The notes beneath the pieces are model-generated. The model worked only from the letters and a program-made list of their open reading frames with translations. It ran no database searches and had not been told where the DNA came from. This document shows, in pieces, positions 1 to 6,554 of a stretch of DNA of 7,666 nt (positions within the stretch are counted from its first letter, which is position 1; each line of letters begins with the position of its first letter). The position numbers and the translations under genes are program-made. This DNA is from Eubacteriales Family XIII. Incertae Sedis bacterium (GTDB lineage: Bacteria > Bacillota_A > Clostridia > Peptostreptococcales > Anaerovoracaceae). The DNA is taken from the NCBI GenBank assembly GCA_031278145.1, contig JAITLA010000153.1, positions 1-7,666 on the forward strand, in the 5' to 3' direction.

Positions 1-1917
1 GTGCTCCTGCCGCTCGCGATGTACTTCGTCCCCTACCCGCACGCGCGGATATTGCTCGGCGTCGTGCTCGCGTGGCACTGGTGGTACTTCCTGCTGCGCG
101 TAAAGACCCTGCGCGGGGAGGGGGCCCAAGGGAAGGGCGGCGCGACGGCCGGAAGGCTTCTCGGTTTTGCGACGGGCGCGCGCCGATACGTGTTTCTGAA
201 CGTGCTCGCGCGCTTTATCGGGCTCGTTTTCGGGGCCTTTGTCGTGTTCACGCTCGCCGATGTCATTGCGCGCATGCCCGTCGTGTTTCTCGGCGGCGAT
301 CCCGCCGTCCTCCCCGCTCTCGGCCTCTGCGCCGCCGCCGCGCTCGCGCGCGCCCTATGCGAATTCCTTGCGTCGAAGGCCGCCTTCAAGGCGTCCGCGG
401 GCGTGAAGAAGAAGCTGCGCACGGCGCTTTACGGGAAGCTTCTCAGCCTCGGCGGAAGCGGCATTTCGGGCGCGGAGGCCGTGCAGGTGGCGGTGGAGGG
501 CGTGGATCAGATCGAAAACTATTTTGGGAAATACCTGCCGCAGCTCTTCTACGGCATCGTCGCGCCGCTGACTTTGTTCGGCCTGCTCGCGTCCGTGCGC
601 CTTTCGGTCGCGCTCGTGCTGCTCGTGTGCACGCCGCTGATACCGCTTCTGCTCCTGGTCATCATGCGGATGGCCAAGCGGATGATGCAAAAGCAGCTCA
701 AGGAATACGGCTCGCTCGGCGATTTCTTCCTCGAAAGCCTGCGCGGCATGACGACGCTGAAGATCTTCGGCGCGGACGCGCGGCGGCACGTGGAGATGAA
801 TCGCTTCGCGGAGCGGTTCAGGCAATCGACGATGCGCGTTCTGCGCATGCAGCTCAATTCCATCGTGCTGATGGATATCATGGCCTACGGAAGCGCGGCG
901 CTCGGCGTCATACTCGCGGCGCGGGGCTTTCTCGCGGGGGATATCGAGCTTTCGGGCGCGATATCCGTCATCCTGCTTTCGGCGGAGTTTTTCATACCGC
1001 TCAGGCAGCTCGGATCGTACTTTCACATCGCGATGAACGGCCTTTCGGCCTGCGAGCGCGTCTTCCGAATCCTCGATGCGCCGGCGCCGGAGGACGGAAC
1101 GCTCTCGTTGCCCGAGGGGCCGCTCGACATAGAAACGGAGGGGCTTTCGTTCGCATACGAGCCGGGGCGAAACGCCCTCTCGGAGCTTTCCCTGTCCGCG
1201 CCCTCGCCGGGGCTCAGGGGGCTCGCGGGCGTTTCGGGCTGCGGCAAGTCCACTGCGGCGAAGCTGCTTTCGGGCGAAATGCAAGGGAAGGCCTACGGCG
1301 GGAGCGTCCGCATAGGCGGCGTCGAGCTTCGCGACCTAAAGCGCTCCGCGCTTTTGGAGCGGGTCTGTCTTGTGACGCACGAGGACTATATATTCGGCGG
1401 CACGGCGGAGGACAACCTGCGCGCCGCGAAGCGCGACGCGAGCGAGGCGGAGCTCGAGGACGCCTTGAAAAAGGTGCGGCTCCATGACTTTTTCGAGGGC
1501 GCGGCGGGGCTCGCGACCGAGATATCCGAGGGCGGAGCAAATCTTTCGGGCGGGCAGAGGCAGCGGCTTTCGCTCGCCCGCGCGCTGCTTCGCGATTCGG
1601 ATATATACATATTCGACGAGGCGGCTTCGAACATCGACAGGGAGAGCGAGGAAGCCGTGCTCGCGGTTATACGGGAGCTCGCGAAATCGAAGAATGTGCT
1701 GATGATCTCACACCGCCTCGCAAGTCTGCGTCCCGCGGATCTCATATACGCAATGGAGGACGGGCGCGTCGAGGGACGGGGGACGCACGAGGAGCTGATG
1801 GCGGCGGGCGGCGTCTACGCGCGCTTGTTCCTCGAGCAGAGGGCGCTCGAGGCTTACGCCGCGGGCGAGGCCGGCGACGGATACGGCGCGGCCGGCGCGG
1901 GCGGGCCGGCGGCATGA
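1..1917 (+). CDS. cydD: CydD-like ABC exporter half-transporter (membrane domain + ATPase), 5' end uncertain
   Basis: Inner-membrane ABC half-transporter that should pair with the product of the next gene; in CydDC the pair exports cysteine or glutathione to the envelope and is needed for cytochrome bd assembly. Seen: a type I exporter membrane domain at about residues 55-355 (hydrophobic helices near 63-90, 102-120, 180-224, 286-312, 316-333) and an ATPase domain from about 375. The ATPase shows A-loop Tyr386, Walker A at 410-417 (GVSGCGKS), signature LSGGQ at 515-519, Walker B Asp539-Glu540 and switch His571. The Q-loop position is His460 instead of Gln. Residues 1-33 add a hydrophobic, Trp-rich segment before the usual first helix. 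The C-terminus ends in a Gly/Ala-rich tail (about 615-638). GTG at base 1 is an in-frame possible start, but no upstream sequence is visible, so the gene may begin earlier. Exporter class is secure; the CydD assignment rests on gene pairing and motif style. Confidence 0.8.
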   Translation: MLLPLAMYFVPYPHARILLGVVLAWHWWYFLLRVKTLRGEGAQGKGGATAGRLLGFATGARRYVFLNVLARFIGLVFGAFVVFTLADVIARMPVVFLGGDPAVLPALGLCAAAALARALCEFLASKAAFKASAGVKKKLRTALYGKLLSLGGSGISGAEAVQVAVEGVDQIENYFGKYLPQLFYGIVAPLTLFGLLASVRLSVALVLLVCTPLIPLLLLVIMRMAKRMMQKQLKEYGSLGDFFLESLRGMTTLKIFGADARRHVEMNRFAERFRQSTMRVLRMQLNSIVLMDIMAYGSAALGVILAARGFLAGDIELSGAISVILLSAEFFIPLRQLGSYFHIAMNGLSACERVFRILDAPAPEDGTLSLPEGPLDIETEGLSFAYEPGRNALSELSLSAPSPGLRGLAGVSGCGKSTAAKLLSGEMQGKAYGGSVRIGGVELRDLKRSALLERVCLVTHEDYIFGGTAEDNLRAAKRDASEAELEDALKKVRLHDFFEGAAGLATEISEGGANLSGGQRQRLSLARALLRDSDIYIFDEAASNIDRESEEAVLAVIRELAKSKNVLMISHRLASLRPADLIYAMEDGRVEGRGTHEELMAAGGVYARLFLEQRALEAYAAGEAGDGYGAAGAGGPAA

Positions 1918-1918
1918 C

Positions 1919-1923
1919 GGAGG
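1919..1923 (+). promoter_or_regulatory. Ribosome binding site GGAGG that favours the 1932 start
   Basis: GGAGG lies 8 bases before ATG 1932, the spacing expected of a strong Shine-Dalgarno site. It lies downstream of ATG 1914, which has only a GC-rich stretch without an AGGAGG-like core in front of it. This decides the start of the second ABC gene in favour of 1932. Confidence 0.7.
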
Positions 1924-1931
1924 ATACGAGG

Positions 1932-3653
1932 ATGCACGACAAGGAAGGCACCAGGACCGAGGCAACACGGAAGGAGGCGCCGCGCCGCAGGCCCGGCGTC
2001 GTGATACGGCTCGCGTCCTTTGCAAGGCCGATGGCGGGGATCATGGTCCTCGCCGTCCTGCTCGGCGCGGCGGGGCATGTCTGCGCGATACTTTTGCCCG
2101 TGCTCGGCTGCCTCGCGCTGCTCACGGCGGCCGATGCCACGGGGGCCGCGGGCGTCTTGGGCTTTTTCACGGTTTTTATCGCCGTCTGCGCCCTGCTGCG
2201 CGGCGTGTTCCGCTACGCGGAACAGCTCTGCAACCCTTACATAGCCTTCAAGCTGCTCGCGGAGCTGCGCGACAAGCTGTTCGCCGCCCTGCGGCGGCTC
2301 TGCCCCGCAAAGCTCGAATGCAGGGAGAAGGGCGATCTGATTGCCGTGATCACGGGGGACATCGAGCTGCTTGAGGTGTTTTACGCGCACACGATATCGC
2401 CCGTCGCCATCGCCGTGATCGTGTCGGCGGCGGCGGCCGTGTTCATCGGACGCTTCCACCCGCTGCTCGGCGCGGCCGCCGTCTGCTCGTATCTGATCGT
2501 CGGCGCCTTCGTCCCCTATGTCGCGTCCCTGTTCGGCCGGGGGGCCGGGGAGCGGCTCCGCGCGGCGGCGGGGCGGCTTTCGTCTTACTGGCTCGACAGC
2601 CTGCGCGGCATGCGCGAGATACGCGGCATGGGACTCGGCGCGGATCGGCGTGCGGGCATCGGGGGCATGAGCGACGAGGCGGAACGCCTGCAAAGGCCGA
2701 TGAAGGACAAGGAAGGCGCGGCGGCGGCCGTTTCCGGCCTGCTCGTGACGCTCTGTTCGCTCTGGATGCTCGCGCTTTCGTACATGCTCTTCCGAAACGG
2801 CGCCGTGGGCTTCGCGGGGCTGCTCATTCCCTTTGTCGCGCTGTTTTCTTCCTTCGGCCCCGCGCTCGCGCTCGCAAATCTTTCGGCGGGCCTGCCCGTG
2901 ACCTTCGCCGCGGCGCGGCGCGTGTTCGCCCTGCTCGACGAGGCGCCCGAAACGCCGGAGGTCGAGGACGGCAAGACGCCGGATTTTACGGGCGCGGAAT
3001 GCCGGCGGCTCAGCTTCGGCTACGAGGCGGACGCGCCCGTGCTGCGGGATATATCGGCGCTCTTTCCGAAGGGGGCCGTCACGGGCATAACGGGGCGCAG
3101 CGGGTCGGGCAAATCCACGCTGCTCAAGCTGCTCATGCGGTTTTGGGTGCCGCCCGCGGGCACCGCGCTGATCTCGGGTGAGGACGTGAACGAGCTGGAC
3201 ACGGCGCACCTGCGCAGCCTCGAGGGCTATATGACGCAGGAAACGGATATCTTCTCGGACAGCATCGAAAACAACATCAAGACGGGGCGGCCCGAAGCGA
3301 CGCGGGAGGCCGTTATCGCGGCGGCGCGGAAGGCGGCGCTGCACGATTTCGTCACGCGCCTGCCCGCAGGCTACGACACGCGCATCGGCGGCGCGGGCGA
3401 GGCGTCCGCCGAGGCGGGAATATCGAGCGGGGAGCGCCAACGCATCGGGCTCGCGCGCGCCTTTCTGCACGACGCGCCTTTCCTGCTGCTGGACGAGCCG
3501 ACGAGCAATCTCGACAGCCTGAACGAGGGGATCATACTCAAGGCGCTGCGCGAGGAAGGCGCGGGCCGCGCGGCGGTGCTCGTTTCGCACAGGCGCTCCA
3601 CGATGGGCATCGCGGACAGGGTGTATTCCGCGGACGACGGCAGGCTATCGTAG
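1932..3653 (+). CDS. cydC: CydC-like ABC exporter half-transporter (membrane domain + ATPase)
   Basis: Second half of the exporter, 573 residues from ATG 1932; an in-frame ATG at 1914 would add six residues and overlap the previous stop as ATGA. Seen, numbered from 1932: a basic cytoplasmic N-terminus (1-30), membrane helices near 34-64, 74-92, 157-173, 177-200, 267-287 and 294-313, and a CydC-type segment at about 134-157 (TGDIELLEVFYAHTISP). The ATPase domain follows from about 350: A-loop Tyr364, Walker A GRSGSGKS at 388-395, Q-loop Gln436, signature ISSGE at 497-501 instead of LSGGQ, Walker B Asp521-Glu522, D-loop SNLD and switch His553. The stretch from the signature through Walker B (ERQRIGLARAFLHDAP) closely resembles what I recall of clostridial CydC-like proteins. 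It is 14 bases downstream of the first ABC gene and surely co-transcribed with it. The transported compound cannot be read from the sequence; thiol export is inferred from family. Confidence 0.82.
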   Translation: MHDKEGTRTEATRKEAPRRRPGVVIRLASFARPMAGIMVLAVLLGAAGHVCAILLPVLGCLALLTAADATGAAGVLGFFTVFIAVCALLRGVFRYAEQLCNPYIAFKLLAELRDKLFAALRRLCPAKLECREKGDLIAVITGDIELLEVFYAHTISPVAIAVIVSAAAAVFIGRFHPLLGAAAVCSYLIVGAFVPYVASLFGRGAGERLRAAAGRLSSYWLDSLRGMREIRGMGLGADRRAGIGGMSDEAERLQRPMKDKEGAAAAVSGLLVTLCSLWMLALSYMLFRNGAVGFAGLLIPFVALFSSFGPALALANLSAGLPVTFAAARRVFALLDEAPETPEVEDGKTPDFTGAECRRLSFGYEADAPVLRDISALFPKGAVTGITGRSGSGKSTLLKLLMRFWVPPAGTALISGEDVNELDTAHLRSLEGYMTQETDIFSDSIENNIKTGRPEATREAVIAAARKAALHDFVTRLPAGYDTRIGGAGEASAEAGISSGERQRIGLARAFLHDAPFLLLDEPTSNLDSLNEGIILKALREEGAGRAAVLVSHRRSTMGIADRVYSADDGRLS

Positions 3654-3672
3654 ATTAAGGAATTTTTCTTGC

Positions 3673-3701
3673 TTGAAAAAAACATCGCGCGGCGTTATAC
3701 T
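3673..3701 (+). promoter_or_regulatory. Sigma-70/SigA-type promoter of fbp
   Basis: A -35 box TTGAAA at 3673-3678 and a -10 box TATACT at 3696-3701 are separated by exactly 17 bp, each one base from consensus. An A/T-rich tract (3654-3672) precedes the -35 box and could act as an UP element. Transcription would start near 3707-3709, giving a leader of about 30 bases before ATG 3738. The promoter sits just after the cydC-like stop codon, so fbp has its own transcription even if read-through also occurs; I see no terminator hairpin between 3653 and 3673. Confidence 0.75.
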
Positions 3702-3714
3702 GATCCTATAACGC
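3692..3714. promoter_or_regulatory. Palindrome over the fbp -10 box and start point, candidate operator
   Basis: GCGTTATA at 3692-3699 is the exact reverse complement of TATAACGC at 3707-3714, with a 7-base centre (CTGATCC). The left arm contains most of the -10 box and the right arm starts at the predicted transcription start. Only the right arm would be transcribed, so an RNA hairpin is unlikely and a dimeric repressor site is the simpler reading. No known regulator motif is recognised. Confidence 0.5.
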
Positions 3715-3727
3715 AATGGCGCAATGG
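3712..3727 (+). repeat. Tandem 8-bp repeat in the fbp leader
   Basis: CGCAATGG occurs twice back to back (3712-3719 and 3720-3727) between the promoter and the fbp start. The first copy overlaps the right arm of the palindrome. The last two bases of the second copy form the start of the GGAGG ribosome binding site. The repeat also creates two out-of-frame ATGs (3716 and 3724) without ribosome binding sites of their own. Confidence 0.7.
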
Positions 3728-3730
3728 AGG
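3726..3730 (+). promoter_or_regulatory. Ribosome binding site GGAGG that sets the fbp start
   Basis: GGAGG is 7 bases before ATG 3738. A longer in-frame reading from TTG 3669 would begin upstream of the -35 box and so is not on the main transcript; the ATG at 3738 is therefore chosen. Confidence 0.8.
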
Positions 3731-3737
3731 CAAGCAT

Positions 3738-5684
3738 ATGGCGAAGAAGCAAGACGCGGTGGACATGCATTATCTGGAGCTGCTGGCGAAGGAGTTTCCG
3801 AATGTGCGCAAGGCCACGACCGAGATCGTGAACCTGAACGCCATCCTGAGCCTGCCCAAGGGAACGGAATATTTTTTGAGCGACCTGCACGGCGAGCACG
3901 CGGCCTTCATTCACATGGTACAGAGCGCCTCCGGCGTGATCCATTCGAAGATCGAGGAGATCTTCGGCAAGGCGCTCGCCGAAGCCGAACGCCGCGCGCT
4001 GGCCGCGCTCGTCTACGACGCGCGCGCGGAGATGGCGCGCAGAAAGAAAACGGAGGCGAACTTCGACGAGTGGTGCCGGGTCAGCATCTACCGCCTCATA
4101 GAGGTGTGCAAGTCCGTTTCGACGAAGTACACGCGTTCCAAGGTCAGAAAGCGGATGCCGGCGGCCTCCGCGTACATCATGGACGAGCTTTTGAACGCGG
4201 ACGACGAGGCCAACCGCGCGCACTATTACAGGGAGATCATCGATTCGCTGCTGCGCTGCCGCATCGCCGAGGCCTTCATCACGGAGATGACGCAGACGAT
4301 AGGCCGCTTGGCCGTGGACAGGCTCCACATCATAGGCGACGTGTTTGACCGCGGACCGCATCCGGATCTGATCATGGAGTATCTGGTCGAGTTTCACGAT
4401 GTGGATTTTCAGTGGGGCAATCACGATATCGTGTGGATGGGCGCCGCCGCCGGGCATTTGGCCTGCATCGCAAACGTGATACGCCTGAACAGCGGCTACA
4501 ACAATTTCGATATGCTGGAGATGGGCTACGGCATCAACCTGCGCCCGCTCTCCGCTTTCGCGCTCGGCGTCTACGGCGACGACCCCTGCGCTTCTTTCAG
4601 GCCGCACATCTGGGACGAGAACGAGTACGACCCCATAGAGCCGGCGCTCGCGGCCAAGATGCACAAGGCGATTGCCGTCATACAGTTCAAGCTGGAGGGG
4701 CAGCTCATCAAGGCGCATCCGGAGTACGGGATGGAGGAACGCCTGCTGCTCGACAAGATGGACCGCGCGGCGGGAACGGTGCGCATAGGCGACAGCGTCC
4801 ATCCGCTGCGGGACGCCCTGTTCCCCACCCTCGATCCCGCCTCGCCCTACGCGCTTACGGCGGGGGAAACGGAGTTGATGAACACGCTGCGGGCCTCCTT
4901 CCTGAAGAGCGAGAAGCTGCAGAAGCACATTCGCTTCCTGTTCAGCCACGGCGCCATGTACAAGATCGTCAACGGCAATCTCCTCTACCACGGCTGCATT
5001 CCGATGACCGCCGCAGGCGCGTTTGAGCAGTGCGACTTCGAGGGCGCGCGCCTGTCGGGGCGGGCGTACATGGACTATCTGGACGCGCGCGTGCGGCGTT
5101 CCTTCTTCACGCGGGACGACGGGGGCGACATCATGTGGTATCTGTGGAACGGCAGCAAGTCGCCGCTCTTCGGCAAGACGCGCATGACCACCTTCGAACG
5201 GTTTTTCATAGAGGACAAGGCGACGCACAAGGAGAGCAGCTCCCCGTATTACAAGCTGATCAACGACCGGGCCGTGTGCGAGAAAATCCTGCGCGAATTC
5301 GGGCTCTCGCCCGAAAGCTCCCACATCCTGAACGGACACGTGCCGGTCAAGATCAAGGACGGCGAAAGCCCCGTCAAGGGCGACGGTCTGCTCTTCTTCA
5401 TCGACGGCGGCATCTCCAAGGCCTACCAGAAGCAGACGGGCATCGCCGGCTATACCTTCATATTCAACTCGCGCTTCATGGCGCTGTCCGAGCACAAGCC
5501 CTATTCGCCCCTGCTGGAGGACGGGACGCAGGTCTTCAATCCGCCCGTCATCCGGATTGTGGAGCAGCTGAAACGCCGCATGACGGTGAAGGACACGGAT
5601 ATCGGCGCGGAGCTGGAGCGGAAGACAGAGGAGTTGGAAGCGCTGGTCGCGGCGTTCAGAGAGGGAACGATAAAAGAAAAATAG
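3738..5684 (+). CDS. fbp: Class III fructose-1,6-bisphosphatase
   Basis: Hydrolyses fructose 1,6-bisphosphate to fructose 6-phosphate and phosphate (EC 3.1.3.11), the committed step of gluconeogenesis; cytoplasmic. The 648-residue length fits the class III family (the Bacillus subtilis enzyme is about 670). The calcineurin-like metallophosphatase motifs are all present and in order: SDLHGE at 48-53 (Asp49, His51), GDVFDRG at 200-206, GNHD at 227-230, an LLYHGC motif with His419, and NGHVPVK at 532-538 with His534. The C-terminal FIDGGISKAYQKQTGIAGYT block at 554-573 is typical of this class. The insertion between the first and second metal motifs (about 60-190) is also a family trait. It has its own promoter and strong ribosome binding site and no co-oriented gene after it, so it is probably monocistronic. 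Family knowledge: the B. subtilis enzyme is controlled by phosphoenolpyruvate and AMP; whether that holds here is not visible. Confidence 0.96.
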   Translation: MAKKQDAVDMHYLELLAKEFPNVRKATTEIVNLNAILSLPKGTEYFLSDLHGEHAAFIHMVQSASGVIHSKIEEIFGKALAEAERRALAALVYDARAEMARRKKTEANFDEWCRVSIYRLIEVCKSVSTKYTRSKVRKRMPAASAYIMDELLNADDEANRAHYYREIIDSLLRCRIAEAFITEMTQTIGRLAVDRLHIIGDVFDRGPHPDLIMEYLVEFHDVDFQWGNHDIVWMGAAAGHLACIANVIRLNSGYNNFDMLEMGYGINLRPLSAFALGVYGDDPCASFRPHIWDENEYDPIEPALAAKMHKAIAVIQFKLEGQLIKAHPEYGMEERLLLDKMDRAAGTVRIGDSVHPLRDALFPTLDPASPYALTAGETELMNTLRASFLKSEKLQKHIRFLFSHGAMYKIVNGNLLYHGCIPMTAAGAFEQCDFEGARLSGRAYMDYLDARVRRSFFTRDDGGDIMWYLWNGSKSPLFGKTRMTTFERFFIEDKATHKESSSPYYKLINDRAVCEKILREFGLSPESSHILNGHVPVKIKDGESPVKGDGLLFFIDGGISKAYQKQTGIAGYTFIFNSRFMALSEHKPYSPLLEDGTQVFNPPVIRIVEQLKRRMTVKDTDIGAELERKTEELEALVAAFREGTIKEK

Positions 5685-5702
5685 CGGCGGGCAATCCGCC
5701 GC
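5672..5702 (-). terminator. Rho-independent terminator of the amino-acid ABC operon
   Basis: GCGGCGG (5684-5690) and CCGCCGC (5696-5702) form a perfect 7-bp G+C stem with a 5-base loop. Read on the minus strand the stem is followed by TATTTTTCTTTTA (5683-5671), a proper U-rich tail. On the plus strand no T-run follows, so the hairpin is directional and serves the minus-strand operon. The stem takes in the last base of the fbp stop codon and the tail overlaps the final fbp codons. Confidence 0.75.
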
Positions 5703-5711
5703 GAATCGGCG

Positions 5712-6497
5712 TCAGGCGCCGGAGTAGCGTTCGAGGAAGCGGCGCGTCCGCTCCTCCTTGGGCGCCGTGAACAGTTCCTCCGGCGGACCGTATTCCACCA
5801 CCGCGCCTTCGTCTATGAAGAGCACCTTGTCGGAAACCTCGCGCGCGAACTGCATCTCGTGCGTGACGATCACCATCGTGGTGTTCTTGTCGGCCAGGCC
5901 GCGTATGACCTTCAGCACCTCGCCGGTCAGCTCGGGATCGAGCGCGCTGGTCGGCTCGTCGAAGCACAGTATGTCCGGGTTCAGCGCGAGGGCGCGCGCG
6001 ATGGCCACGCGCTGCTGCTGTCCGCCCGAAAGCTGGTGCGGGTAGAAGTCGGCCTTGTCGCGCAGACCGACGCGGGCGAGCAGGGCGCGCGCGGTTTCGT
6101 CTATGCCCGCGAGAATCGCGCGGCGGTTTTCTTTGTAGCGCGGATTTTCCTTTGCCAGAAGCGCGCAGGGCAGGCTGATGTTCCGGAGCGCCGTGTATTG
6201 CGGGAACAGGTTGAAGGACTGGAAGACGAGCCCGAAGTGCAGGCGCTTCCTGCGTATCTCGCTCTCGCGCGCGGTCCTCGGGTCGGCCGCGTCGAATATG
6301 CGTTCGCCGGCGACGCGGATAAGCCCTCCGTCCGGAATTTCAAGAAAGTTGAGGCAGCGCAGCAGGGTCGTCTTGCCGCTGCCCGACGCGCCGATGATCG
6401 CCAATGCCTCCCCGCGTTCGACGGAAAAGTCGACGCCTTTCAGCACCTCTCCGCTTCCGAAGTTCTTCTTTAAACCCTCTACTTCCAGTATTGCCAT
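5712..6497 (-). CDS. Polar amino-acid ABC transporter, ATP-binding protein (GlnQ/HisP type)
   Basis: Cytoplasmic ATPase that powers amino-acid uptake through the permease encoded just upstream. The 261-residue protein contains all ABC elements: Walker A GASGSGKT at 36-43, Q-loop Gln93 in FQSFNLFP, signature LSGGQ at 156-160, Walker B at 176-181 (catalytic Glu181), SALD D-loop at 184-187 and switch His213. The SFNLFPQ stretch and the GPPEELF end segment are typical of the polar amino-acid uptake (PAAT) family. An insertion-like stretch at about 68-84 (FDAADPRTARESEIRRK) is found in one branch of this family. The start ATG is preceded by GGAG with 12 bases of spacing, a rather long gap. It lies 57 bases after the permease gene and is followed directly by the operon's terminator. 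Substrate cannot be assigned, so no symbol is given. Confidence 0.95.
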   Translation of the reverse strand: MAILEVEGLKKNFGSGEVLKGVDFSVERGEALAIIGASGSGKTTLLRCLNFLEIPDGGLIRVAGERIFDAADPRTARESEIRRKRLHFGLVFQSFNLFPQYTALRNISLPCALLAKENPRYKENRRAILAGIDETARALLARVGLRDKADFYPHQLSGGQQQRVAIARALALNPDILCFDEPTSALDPELTGEVLKVIRGLADKNTTMVIVTHEMQFAREVSDKVLFIDEGAVVEYGPPEELFTAPKEERTRRFLERYSGA

Positions 6498-6529
6498 AGT
6501 TTTGCAGCGCTCCGGTATCGCATGCTTTC

Positions 6530-6542
6530 CCGCACCGTGCGG
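6530..6542 (-). repeat. Small inverted repeat between permease and ATPase genes
   Basis: A perfect 6-bp inverted repeat with one central base (CCGCAC-G-GTGCGG on the minus strand) lies in the 57-base gap before the ATPase gene. As RNA it could form a 5-bp stem with a 3-base loop. No T-run follows it, so it is not a terminator; a role in tuning expression of the last gene or in message stability is only a possibility. Confidence 0.3.
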
Positions 6543-6554
6543 CGTGCCGTCCGC

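Noticed and set aside
1854..3590. A 578-codon open frame on the minus strand opposite the second ABC gene
   Set aside because: It is very rich in Arg, Ala, Gly, Glu and His with no recognisable domain, as expected for the complement of a G+C-rich gene with strong third-position bias; the plus-strand frame has complete ABC motifs.
3669..3737. An N-terminal extension of fbp starting at TTG 3669
   Set aside because: The TTG lies upstream of the -35 box, so the main transcript lacks it; ATG 3738 has a GGAGG site at 7 bases and begins the conserved part of the family.
3716..4348. Out-of-frame open frame from ATG 3716 overlapping fbp
   Set aside because: No ribosome binding site, low-complexity Arg/Gly/His-rich translation and complete overlap with fbp.
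3645..5495. A 616-codon open frame on the minus strand opposite fbp
   Set aside because: Same effect of high G+C; it would run through the fbp promoter region and has no domain or ribosome binding site I can support.
5707..5721. CGGCG-TCAGG-CGCCG hairpin as a terminator for fbp
   Set aside because: Only a 5-bp stem and no T-run on either side; it also overlaps the end of the ATPase gene and is explained by base composition.
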